A stretch of 64,000 bases of DNA from NCBI RefSeq assembly GCF_963576675.1, contig NC_088918.1, positions 56,997,501-57,061,500 on the forward strand, read 5' to 3'. The DNA comes from Euphorbia lathyris. Taxonomy: Eukaryota; Streptophyta; Magnoliopsida; Malpighiales; Euphorbiaceae. Positions 33,393 through 44,313 of this stretch are shown here, piece by piece. A program made the translations under genes and the position numbers. Below the pieces are notes generated by a model. That model saw nothing but the letters and a program-made list of their open reading frames with translations. It was not told the DNA's origin and made no database searches. How positions within the stretch are numbered: position 1 is the stretch's first letter; the number at the start of each line of letters is the position of its first letter.

Positions 33393-35982
33393 TGTTAGAC
33401 AAGGTGCCGAACGGCCTCGCCCGGGCGGACCGGGGGGTGGACACTTCATGGCGACGTAAGCGGTGATTAGCGTCGAAAGCAACCAATCGTGGAATCAAGC
33501 TGCTCGGCAGGACCGGAGCTTGGAGTATGGAAGAGTCGCCACCCATGAATGGGAAAATGAACACCGATCCCTTGCGGGAGACCGGTGAGGGTTCGGAAAA
33601 CTTAGGTACGAGCCGAGAAGGCTAGCTCCTTTCCGGAGAAAGGCTACTAGGCACCCCGACATCGCCAGGTTATGAACCACCGGCCTCCTACTCAGCGTGT
33701 TAGGCGATAACGGACTAATCGCATATTTCTTTAAGTTTAAAATTCATTTGAAACCTTTTCTTTCTCGCTTTGAAAACCGTTTTGAGCATGTCATTAAAAG
33801 CCATTTTAGTAAAGAATCACCCATTTTGCATAAATTTAAAGTATATAGGAGAGAGATGGGGAGAAGAAAGAATTGATTTATTCATAGTGTGATTTTATGC
33901 TTTAGACTATACACTAACTCTAAGCTAATCTCATTCCCCAAAAACGAGTTTATTTACATGGTTCGTACCTTAATCGCCGTTGGAACAATTTAGGCACGTT
34001 TCAAAACCCCGTTAATGACGTTCACTCGAATCGCCGTTGGAACGACTCGAGCGTTTGAAAACGTTGAGCAAACATTTTTAATCTAAAAGCGTGATTAAGC
34101 ATACAAGTCAATTTATTTTGTGCAAAAACCATTTAGTTAGGAAAACAATTCAAAACTCCATTATTCACAAAAGCGGTTTTAATTACAAGGTTCGCTCAAT
34201 CCGCCGTTGGAACGGATTAAGGTTTCAACACGTGATGTTTTGGAAATGGTTTAAAAATGACAAAAAACGTTATTTACACTTAAGGAATATCTAGAAATGC
34301 TTTTAATTCAAACAAACAACTCGAAATTTCTTTTTGTCTTTTATTTTCCCCTTTTTCACTCAATTATCTTTCATGTGAATAAAATGACAACAAGTAATGA
34401 ATTGAATCCAAATTCACCCAATCAAAACATTTTTCCAAATAATATATACATATAAGAAATTTGAAAAGAAAAGAAGAAAAGTATATATATACATATTTTT
34501 GATAGAAATGATATTATACATATATACTTAAAAGAAAGGGTAAATAATAAATACCATAATCAATGGATAGAAATGATAATTATATTCACAAATAATAAGA
34601 AATTAGCTTTTTAACCCCAAAACTATTATGATAAGTATATATAGAAAATAACCTTCTAATAACCCCCCAAAATGTCAAAATGTGCATAGTTTAAAGGAAT
34701 AGAAAAATATGTACATATACATATACTTTTATTAAACCAAATTAATGAAAAATAATATCTAGACACATTAAATAAATATATATACAAAATATTTAAAAAT
34801 AGCTTGAAAGTATATGTTACATAATTATACATATATATATAAAGGACCTAAAGTCTAAAAGTTGAGAAAGAAGGACCAAAACAGCATTTTTTACCTTTCA
34901 GCAGCTTTACCGACGGAAAATCCGTCGGTAAACAGCCTTTAGTGACAGAAAATAGAAATTTACAAAATCAGTCCAACAGTTTCCCGATTTATTCAAAAGC
35001 TTTAGATTAGATCTATTCTATCATTTCGGGTCCCCGAACTACCAAAATTGGATTATAGTCTATAACGGAGAATCCTGAAACGATGTTTTATTTTAAAACG
35101 TTATTTAGAAATATTTTCAAAACTTATAATTACAACGTTTTTTGATCCCGAACTACCTTTGAATCGGATCACGGTTCGTATTGGGATATTAAAATGAGGT
35201 TTTTTTTATTTCAAAACAAAAACGAACGTTTATTTAATACGAGACAAAAATAAATAAATACGGGAAATTAAATAAGACGTGATAAATAAATAACTAAATA
35301 AATAAAAACTATATCCTAAAAAATAAAATAAGAAAATAAAATAAATGCATAAATAAATAAAACGAGTCTAGTCCTCGGATAATACCTCAAGATCGGTATT
35401 TGACGGCTGAAGTCGGTTGATTCCACGAGTTGTGTTTTTTTGTGTTTTTCGGGTTTTTTAGTAAAAATTTAACTTTTAGGAAATTCGGACGTTTTGAGGA
35501 AAAAAAATATTTTCCTCAAAAAATTTCACTTTCTCTCTCTAAAAATGTCTAGAGTGAGAAAGCTCTCCCAAATTTTTTTTTAATGCATGTATTTTTTCAC
35601 TTGGTTGGGCGGACGCCCAACTTTTGTTGGGCGCTCGCCCAACAGGCGTTGGGCGTTCGCCCAACGCAGGTTGGGCGTTCGCCCAACGGATGTTGGGCGT
35701 CCGCCCAACGGATGTTGGGCGCTCGCCCCACCTACGTTGGGCGTGCGCCCCGCGCTGTCGGGCGCGCGTCCAACTGTCGTCGGGCGCGCGCCGACTGCCG
35801 CTAGGCGCTCGCACCACGTCGCTGAGCACTCGCGAGCCGTCCACTCGACGACCGCAACTCCTACTGACCTCTCGTTTTTTTATTATATTTTTTTTGCTTT
35901 TTGCTTTAAAACTCCCGGAACCGACCGCTTCAACCGTCTTGTTACAGGTTTTCGTCACAGGTCCTCCGACTCGGTGTCTACA
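33393..35982 (-). repeat. Tat 3' LTR (2590 bp)
   Basis: It starts TGTTAGACAAGG and ends GGTGTCTACA on the plus strand. It matches 50138-52345 almost base for base, then lacks the TATA-bearing hairpin block present in the 5' LTR (52346-52460) but keeps the distal U3 with the GC palindrome array. Confidence 0.9.
35604..35850. repeat. GC-rich palindrome array in Tat U3
   Basis: Tandem units of about 22-24 bp are built on the palindrome GTTGGGCGNNCGCCCAAC. Five or six units are near-perfect, and another four or five decay progressively toward the outer end of U3 (35740-35850). Related units occur in the 5' LTR at 52419-52480. Each arm contains TTGGGC/GCCCAA, similar to site-II (TCP-type) elements of plant promoters. 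Confidence 0.88.
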
Positions 35983-36000
35983 GTTGCCCCTACTTTCCTA
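35983..36000 (-). other. Tat polypurine tract
   Basis: The minus strand TAGGAAAGTAGGGGCAAC lies immediately before the LTR start TGTAGACACC. Confidence 0.8.
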
Positions 36001-36262
36001 TTTTGACAGTGATGTGTGTGTTTTGAAAACGTTTTTTGCTAACGCAACACATGCAATGTAAATATATTAAAGTAAAAGACACGTATAGAGTAGGAGGAAG
36101 AATACCTGATCTCTGCGCTGCGCGCTCCAGCTTCGTCTTCGATCCTCCCCGTCCTTGCCTTCGAATCGGCTGCTGGCGGACGTTTTTCTTAAGGATCCTA
36201 GCCTAAATCGACTGCGGGTAAACAGCTCTTTCTAGCGACCCTAGTCTCTAAATCGATCGCGG

Positions 36263-36869
36263 GTAAAAATGGCTCAAAAGCAACCTCGGTCGTGGACCAA
36301 AGGTAAGAATGGCTCAAAAGCAACCTCGGTCGTGGACCGTAGTTAGGATGGCTCAAAAGCAACCTCGGTCATGGACCGAAGGTAAGATGGCTCAAAAGCT
36401 ACCTCGGTCGTGGACCGTAGGTAAGATGGCTCAAAAGCAACCTTGATCGTGGATCGAAGGTAAGATGGCTAAAAAGCATCCTCGGTTGTGGCCTGTAGGT
36501 AAGATGGCTTAAAAGCAACCTCGGTTGTGGACCGTAGGTAAGACGGCTAAAAAGCAACCTCGATCATGGATCGAAGGTAAGATGGCTAAAAAGCAACCTC
36601 GGTCGTGGACCGTAAGTAAGATGGCTCAAAAGCAACCTCGGTCGTGGACCGTAGGTAAGACGGCTAAAAAGCAACCTCGGTCGTGGACTGTAGGTAAGAT
36701 GGCTCAAAATCAACCTCGGTCGTGGACCATAGGTAAGATGGCTCAAAAGCAACCTCGGTCGTGGACCGTAGGTAAGATGGCTCAAAAGCAACCTCGGTCG
36801 TGGACCGTAGGTAAGACGGCTCACAAGCAACCCCGGTCGTGGACCGTAGGTATGATGGCTCAAAAGCAA
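36263..36869. repeat. 39-bp minisatellite in the Tat 3' region
   Basis: About 15 full units and one partial unit of a 39-bp repeat containing 'ctcaaaagcaacctcgg' and 'tcgtggaccgtag'. Units differ mostly by single substitutions. Because 39 is a multiple of 3 it leaves long open frames on both strands that are not genes. Tandem repeats in the 3' untranslated part of Ogre/Tat elements are a known seed of satellite DNA. Confidence 0.95.
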
Positions 36870-37230
36870 AAAGGTTCTTTCTAGCAATTCTGAATTCTAA
36901 AATACTGTCGTCTGTATTTTCACTGGAGCTATTGTCTCGGGTATTTGAGTTGTTTGATAGGAACTCCTTATCTTTTCGTCTGGAATACTTTAGACTAAGA
37001 ATTATTTTTCTGTTGACTGTTGTCTGTATTTTGACTGGCACCACTATTCTGTAAAATTTCGACTGTCGTCTGGAGTCATATCCTTATGATATTGGCCACT
37101 GCTTGGCAGAAACGCAGGCTGAAACGGACTGCAAATCGGAGGTCTGTGCACCTGGTAACTAATTGTTTACTTTTTACCTTTATGTCACGTCAACCTTTTT
37201 TACAATGACATCCATGTCCCTTTTTACCCT

Positions 37231-37237
37231 TATAAAA
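37231..37237 (+). promoter_or_regulatory. TATA box of the antisense PMD gene
   Basis: TATAAAA on the plus strand, followed by a CT-rich leader (ttctctctcttctctctc, 37268-37285), 113 bp before the presumed ATG. An upstream ATG at 37335 in another frame has only a 12-codon ORF. Confidence 0.7.
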
Positions 37238-37349
37238 GGGGGTGGGGTTTCATTTCAACCCCACACCTTCTCTCTCTTCTCTCTCTCCCTAGCTCTAACC
37301 TTTGAGCATTCTTGTGATAGGTTCGGATAGATACGATGGCACGAAGGGC

Positions 37350-40336
37350 ATGGAATTGGGTTTTGCGAACTTGACGGGAGTGGCTCCCTTTCAGGATCCT
37401 GATTCTCATCTGAGCCGGACCAACATTAATCAGGTAGGTACCCCTCTACTCTTTTATGTTTTGACTAGACTTATAGGCTTTAGTAGCCCTACTTTGAACA
37501 TCATTTGCATGCTAACCTCTAAGCCGTTTAGAAGACCTTTAGTTAGAAAACGCGAATTTCTATGCACGTAAGCAATGCTTTATTTATTTTTTGAAAGAAT
37601 TTGACCTATATGCATGTGAATAGTAAAAATACGAACAATGCATGCCAACAGTAAAAACGTGAATAACACGTGAATAGTGAAAACGTGAATAGTGCACCTG
37701 AATAGTAAAAACATGAATGATGCATGTTAACCGCAAAAACGTGAATAGTGCACGTGAATAGTAAAAACATTGAATAATGCATGCTAATCGCAAAGTAAAA
37801 ACGTGAATAGTAAAAATGTGAATAGTGCACGTGAATAGTAAAAACAAGAATGATGCATGCCAACCGTAAAAACATAAATAGTGCACGTGAATAGTAAAAA
37901 ACGTGAATAGTGCACGTGAATAGTAAAAAAAACATAAACGACTAAATCAAATGCTTTTAACCTACGTTAGAATTGGATTAATCTCCTTACAAACACGCGG
38001 GAGAGTGGAACACCAAAGAATAATGAATTAATCAAATCTTATACAAATGACCCTAAGAACGAAATCTCACAACGTGACGGTCCTAACTGACAGAGAGCTC
38101 TAGGTTAGATTTAAACATAACCGAAAGAATAACTAGGTTAACAAACCTTTATTAGACGTGAGCCTAGAAGCGAGATTTAAACTCACCCGTTCCGTTCCTT
38201 CCAGATCATTGGCATTTCCGGGACCACAGAGGATATCCATGCTTGGCATGCCTTGCTTAGCCCGGCGGCCAAAGCCCGGGTATGAGAGTTGGGCTTCGAG
38301 CCTTTTATCCTGGCGCTGCCACGCGCCAACGGAGTATGTGACCGGTTCGGCCTGCGCGCCTTATGCGAGAGATGGGTGGACTCGACCCATACTTTCCACT
38401 TCTCGTTCGGGGAGATGACGATCTCACCCCGTGACTTCTCCTTGCTGATCGGATTGCGGGGTAGCGGTATCTCGGTTCCCCTTTTCTTTGACATAGTGCG
38501 TCCCCGGATTGACCGTGCCGAGTTAGCTGCTCTGATTGGACCAGGAGTCTATACAGGTGTCAAGTCCACCCCGGTGAAGTTTATTACTACCTACGGATTA
38601 CTAAGTCGCAGGGACTTCTACGGCCGAGACGACACGGATCAGGCCGTTCGCAGCTTTCTTCTATATGCCTTGGGCGAGACGATCTTCCGCACGAAGAGCG
38701 GGACGATACATGCGGGTCTTATCCAGGCCTTCCGTGATTTGGATGCGGTGTCGTCTTATGATTGGGCAGGAGCCGGCTTGGCTTTTCTGTACAAGTTCTT
38801 GGATTTGACTTGCCGGAAGCGCAAGGATTTCGGTGGTTATACCTTTGCCCTCCTGGTACGTCGTCTATCATTGGCTCGTCTCCTTATTCTTTTCGCAATT
38901 TCTGCTTTTGACATTCGTTTTTACGAGCAGGTTTAGGCCTACGAGAGGCGGATCCTTCCGTGCACCCGCAGGAGCCGGCCGTGTGTGGTTAGGCTTCCAC
39001 TCATGGCGCGGTGGAGTGATTTTGATTTGGAGGCCGAGGAGGGGCGGACAGTGGTGCGATTCCTAGCATGGATCGACTCGCGGACCTTAGGACAGGTGAA
39101 GACCTTCTAACTATTCTCGATTTTCATTCGATCACACCTGACTCTTCTCTTTTCTCTTTTTTTTCAGATTCGATTTAGATGGGACGACCTCGACTTTGGT
39201 CCCGATTACGCTTATGTTACCCGCATCCAAGGGCAGCAGTGCGTACTTATAGGTCCCTGTACGCGGGCATGGTACTTGGGCGACCGGGGCATCACCGGGG
39301 TTAGCGCCTCGCATTGGACACCTGGCGAGATTCCTGCATCCATGTTTGCGGTGAGGACCATGCTCTTGTCGGACATTCGTCGCGATTTGACTCGCCGATT
39401 TGCCCCTCGAGATGTGTGGGACCATGCAGGGGGTCGCGCCCGCTATTTATCGATGTTATTGACTCCGGCGGACCCTCCTGAGGTTGTGATGGACGTGGAT
39501 CCCGGGGCGGACGTGTTCTCAGCGGAGGCTGTTGCTGCGGTTTTTGGTCGTGAGGAGATCCCGGTGAGTGCTTGACTTTTTTATTCTTTATTTACGAGGT
39601 GGTTAGGGATGTTTATTGTGTCTTTACATACAGGAGGGTTCCTTGAGGAGCGCTCGGACATCTGACTTTTTCGATGGTGCTCGGACCTGGACTTCTGCGA
39701 GCGAGCCTTCCTATTATGCTGGCGAGTCCTCGGGCGTTGCCCGACCAGAGCAGCTTCGCCTTGGCACCCCCTTCCCGATCCCAGGGAGAGATTTTCCAGT
39801 GATTCATTACGGTGAGGCGGGTGTGGCCTACTCCGGCATCGAGACAGCCCCTTCGGTTTTTACCTCGAGGATGCCGTTTGATCCCCCTGATGCTCTCCAT
39901 ACTTCGAGGGAGACGTGTACTGATTATATGGGATTGTCCGGTTACTTCAGAGAGCAGCTCACTCTACGCTGTGCCGGCCATCTGGTGAGTATTCTTATTC
40001 TGTATTAGTGTAGTGAAATGTATGCGTGTGATGGACATATGTATGTATGATATATTTTTTTCTTTTTTTTATTTGCAGAGCGATCTTCATGCAAATGAGC
40101 ATCGGTTCAGTGAGTCGCAGCGGGATGCCGATGCTAGAGTCGGGCATGTCTATCGCGAGAGAGATGCTCATTGGTCGGAGCGGGTGCGAGTTGAGACCGA
40201 GGGGCATCTTGCTGCAGAGGAGAGGACGCGAGTGGAGACCGCGGGGCGCCTTGCCGCCAAGGAGGGTCGTCGGGTTGCCGAGGAGGCCTTATCTGCGGAG
40301 CGGGCTTCTCATCTAAGGGACTTCGAGGACTTCTAG
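37350..40336 (+). pseudogene. PMD (MAIL-like) gene antisense inside the Tat element, six exons
   Basis: Exons: 37350-37433, 38205-38855, 38931-39095, 39168-39563, 39634-39984, 40079-40336 (stop TAG). All donors are GT and acceptors AG (for example CAG|GTAGGT, CCG|GTGAGT, TTGCAG|AGC). All five introns are phase 0, and four are 70-94 bp, as in plant genes. The exons sum to about 634 codons. Exon 2 carries the PMD core: ELGFEPFILALPR, FGLRALCERWVDSTHTFHF, FGEMTISPRDFSLLIGLRG, then YDWAGAGLAFLYKFLDL and GGYTFALL. Exon 6 is a charged coiled coil (repeated VETEGHLAAEERTR-type heptads). Two in-frame stops: TGA 38283-38285 and TAG 38934-38936. It runs opposite to gag-pol, so its introns are not removed from the element's genomic RNA. 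Confidence 0.88.
37612..37940. repeat. Irregular tandem repeat in intron 1 of the antisense PMD gene
   Basis: Recurrent words 'gtgaatagt', 'gcacgtgaatagtaaaaac' and 'atgcatgcc' build a degenerate array over about 330 bp. It repeats the motif ATGCATG and CACGTG (a G-box-like core), and encodes only low-complexity frames. Confidence 0.8.
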
Positions 40337-40815
40337 GATTTTCCTCCTCATTAGGCTCATCATTTGCAGTTTCTTCATTAGTATTACCCCGATGTATAGT
40401 TTGTATATAGGGACAGGGGTGGATAGGACGTAGGCTTTTTATGTGAAAGAGGTAGGAAATGTATAACTCATCATTCATAATACAATGCATTCAGTAGATT
40501 GTAATGATTCCAATCATCCTCTTCAAATATATTCATGCCTTTATTTATTTACAAACAATAGAAATACTTAGCCGCTTATACATTATTTTCATAATTGCTC
40601 AAAATATAACCACTGTTACCAGGACCCGCCTTTTTTCGGTTTTCAGATCCCAGCGATTTTTCATCTCTCCTTTTACTGTCCCGGAATTTTCAAATGAGTG
40701 CCCTTTCGGGTTTTCACCCATTGGGATGTCCCTTATTGTTGCATAGGTCGCCCTTTGCGGGTTTTCAACCTATCGGGAATTTTCATTTCTTTTTTTCTTT
40801 TTTTTTCTCTTTTTT
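40337..40815. other. Shared 3' ends of antisense PMD gene and Tat pol
   Basis: The two genes converge here. A T/C-rich run (40789-40817) adjoins the pol stop, and a near-duplicate of 'gggttttcacccattggg' lies at about 40708 and 40759. No further gene seen. Confidence 0.6.
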
Positions 40816-43800
40816 TTACGAAAAGTATTTCTTAAGCCTATCCAGATTGGTAGGTTCGGAGAACTCCATGTCGTCCATAGTAGTAAGCTTCACCGCCCCT
40901 TTGCTTAGGATTTTCTTCATGAGGAATGGTCCTTCCCAGTTTGGCCTGAACTTGCCCCTAGGGTCGGTGTGCGTCATTCGGATCTGTTTCAGCACCAGGT
41001 CCCCTTCTTTGATAGGGCTGGCCTTGACTTTTTTGTTGAAGGCTCGGGCCATCCTTCTCTGATATAACTGCACATGGTAAAGGGCCTCCATCCTTTTCTC
41101 GTCCACCAATGCTAACTGCTCATATCGTTTCTTCACCCATTCCGTCTCGGGAATCTCTTCTTCTACTGCGATTCTTAACGATCGCTTTTCAATCTCAATT
41201 GGGAGGACGGCTTCGGCCCCATATACCAAGGAGAATGGCGTTGCCCTGATTGACGTTCTAACCGTCGTCCGATAAGCCCATAAAGCGAGTGGAAGCTGCT
41301 CGTGCCAATTCCGGTGCGATTCTACTGTCTTTAGGAGAATCCTTTTAAGGTTCTTATTAGCCGCCTCTACTGCGCCATTAGCTTGTGGACGATACGGAGA
41401 AGACCTATGATGCTCAATACCGTACTCTTGGAAGAGACTTCTCACCTCTCCCTGAAACTGGACCCCATTATCCGTGATCATGTGATGAGGCACTCCGAAC
41501 CTGGTGATCAAGTGCTTTTCAATGAACTTCCTCATCTGTTTAGACCCCAACTTGCTAAATGATTCTACCTCTACCCACTTGGTGAAGTAATCAATGGCGA
41601 CTGCAATGAATTTGTGTTCGTTTAACGCATTAGGCCTCACCTCCCCGATGATATCAATGCCCCAAGCCGCAAACGGCCAAATGGGTGCTAACACGTGCAG
41701 TTCCATAGCTGGTAAGTGATTATAATCTCCGTGGATTTGACAATCATGGCATTTCTTCGCATATTCGTTACAATCTCTTTCCATGGTGAGCCAATAGAAG
41801 CCTTGCCTCACGATTTTCTTTGCCAATACTGCTCCTCCCATATGGGCTCCACAAATTCCCGAGTGTACCGACTCCATTGCCTCACGGGCTTCTCCCTCAT
41901 CCAAGCACCTCAGTTGTAATCCATCGGCATGTCTTTTGTAAAGCAAGTCATTGTGGATGACGAACTGCTGAGCTAACCTTCTAATCATAGCCTGATCCCT
42001 AAGTTCTGATTCTGCCGGGTACGCCCCACTTTTCATGAAGTTTACGATATCGAAATACCAAGGCTTTTCATCAGCTCCCAATAGCATTACGTCTTCATAG
42101 CACGGTTTGTGGGACCTCCTCAGCACCAAAGGCTTCGAGGCAAGGTTCCGAGGGTTATCCCATACTGACACCAAAGTGGCCAAAGCATCCGCGGCCTGGT
42201 TCTGTGCTCGAGGAATGTGATAAAAACGACACTCGCTGAATCTCTGCGCCAATCCCTCCAACTGGTCTAGGTATGGACGCAACCTTTCTTCCCTTACTTC
42301 CCAGTTTCCCTACGCTGGTTCGATATTCAGTTTTGAGTCGCCCCAAATTTCAACATATGATGCTCCCAGCGCTGCTAATGACTCTAACCCATAGATGCAC
42401 GCTTCATATTCGGCCATATTATTGGTGAGAGGGAAGGATAGCTTCTTTGCCATTGGGATCCTTTCTCCTTCTGGTGAGATAAGTAGCACTCCTACTCCGG
42501 CTCCATTTGAGTTAACCGCTCCATCGAAGAACATTTTCCATGGTATAACTTCTATTGCGTTCAAGTGCTCATCGGGGAAATCATAATTTATCTCCTCCTC
42601 TTCTGCGTTCAGAGGCTGATTGGCCAGAAATTCTGCTACGGCTCTCCCCTTAATAACCTTCTTTGTTACATATTCGATATCAAATTCGGATAAGAGCAAC
42701 AACCATCGGGCTAGCTTCCCTGTTAGAGACGGAGTTCGGTACAGATACTTCACGGGATCCATCCGGGAAATAATGATCACCTTGTAGGATTGAAAATAGT
42801 GTCGTAGTTTCTTTGTTAGCCATACTACTGCCACACACATCTTTTCGATCATGTTATACTTAAGCTCGTATTCCAGGAACTTCTTACTCAGATAATACAC
42901 CGCGTGCTCCACACCGGTGTCCCCTTCTTGGGCCAGCATTGCCCCAATAGATCGCTCCTCGATTGCTATATAAAGGAGAAGAGGTTTTCCAAGTTTAGGC
43001 GGTCTTAAAACCGGTGGATTAGACAAATAGTTCCGGACACTCTCCAATGCTTGCTGGCACTTATCATTCCAAACCGTGGGTTGATCTTTCCGTAGCAGCT
43101 TAAAGATCGGCTCGCAGATCGCAGTGAGTCGTGCTATGAACCGACTGATATACTGAACCTGCCCCAGAAATCCTCTCACTTCTTTCTCATTCTTGGGTGC
43201 TGGCATTTCCTGTATGGCCTTTACCTTATCGGGATCCACCTCAATCCCCTGGTTACTGATCACATAGCCTAAGATCTTCCTCGATGAAACGCCAAAGAAG
43301 CACTTCTTCGGGTTCAACCTTAGCTTGAATTCTGCAATTCGGGCCAAAAACTTCTCAAGTGCAGCGAAATTCCCCTCTCTCGTCTCTGACTTGACCATCA
43401 TGTCGTCCACATAAACTTCCACCTCTTTGTGTATCATATCATGGAATAGTGTCGTAGCCATCCGTTGATAAGTTGCCCCGTCATTTTTCAAACCAAACGG
43501 CATTACCCTATAGCAGTACGTTCCCCACTCAGTTGTGAACGAGGTCTTTGCCTTGTGCTTTTCTGCCATTTGAACCTGCATGTAGTCCATGAAGCCGTCA
43601 ACATTTGTGTGCAAGACGCTCGATGCAGCACTGTCGATTAATACGTCGATGTGAGGCAATGCGAATTCATCTTTGGGGCAAGCCTTGTTAAGATCTCTAT
43701 AATCGACGCACATTCTCACTTTGCCGTCCTTCTTCGCGATTGGCACTACATTTGCGACCCAAGGGGGATAGTCGATTACTTCGATGAACCTTGCTTCTAA

Positions 43801-44313
43801 CTGTTTCTTCACTTCCTCTCGGATCTTATCTGCCCATTCCGGCCTCATGCGTCGGAGTTTCTGTTTCACGGGCTTAGCATCGGGGTATGTTGGAATACGG
43901 TGAGTTACGATTGATTGATCGATTCCTGGCATGTCTTCGTATGTCCAAGCAAACACTATTTCGCATTTTTTAATTATTCTCTCAAATTCTTTCCTCTCTT
44001 CAGTAGTTAATTCTTGAGCAATTTGTATAAGTTTAGGATTTTCATCCGTGCCAAGATTGAAAGTTGACATTTCTATTGTATTGATTTCAAATGTAGGCAT
44101 GTTATATGAATGAGAATGCATGGAATGATCAGAATCAACATCAAGCAAGTAAGCAAAATCATAATTCATTTCATTGATGGTGTTGGCGAGTACATCATCG
44201 GATTCAAATAAAGCAGTAATACAATTGTCATCAATAGGGTTCTCGGGTTTCTCATAGGCCTTAGAGGTGTTGGGCTCGTCTGGCGCTCCCACAGTTGCCT
44301 CAATAGTGATGAC
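40816..44313 (-). pseudogene. Tat pol: RT, RNase H, archaeal-type RNase H, integrase
   Basis: One frame continues from the amber codon at 44316-44314. RT: MCVDYRDLNKACPKDEF, PFGLKNDGATYQRM and YVDDMMV (43413-43393). The first RNase H has Glu where catalytic Asp is usual (YIAIEERSIG), as expected of a degenerate connection-like domain. The second, archaeal-type RNase H has MFFDGAVNSNGAGVG, NNMAEYEACIYGLE and GDSKL (42528-42325). A TAG at 42310-42312 interrupts it. It resumes with RAQNQAADALATL, then integrase: H140/H147, C178/C181, D210, D271 and E306 (numbered from 42282; D-x60-D-x34-E), and a C-terminal GPF motif. The dual RNase H is diagnostic of the Tat lineage. Confidence 0.93.

Noticed and set aside
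35539..35958. Possible Sirevirus gag or host exon next to the Tat 3' LTR
   Set aside because: The position is inside the LTR by alignment with 50138-52487, and the sequence is palindromic repeat.
35583..36061. Overlapping open frames on both strands rich in GRPT/VGRSPN or LGERPT
   Set aside because: They are translations of the GC palindrome array in the Tat U3; no domain, no start context, and they overlap each other.
36525..37044. Open frames with a repeating QPRSWTVGKMA-type or SYLRSTTEVAFEP-type unit
   Set aside because: They come from the 39-bp minisatellite, whose unit is a multiple of three.
37584..37935. Open frames rich in Phe/His/Tyr on the minus strand
   Set aside because: Translation of the tandem repeat inside intron 1 of the antisense PMD gene.
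38289..38936. A single-exon gene starting at 38289
   Set aside because: The apparent start follows a TGA at 38283. Homology begins upstream at the acceptor 38205, and the end at 38936 runs through a splice donor at 38856.
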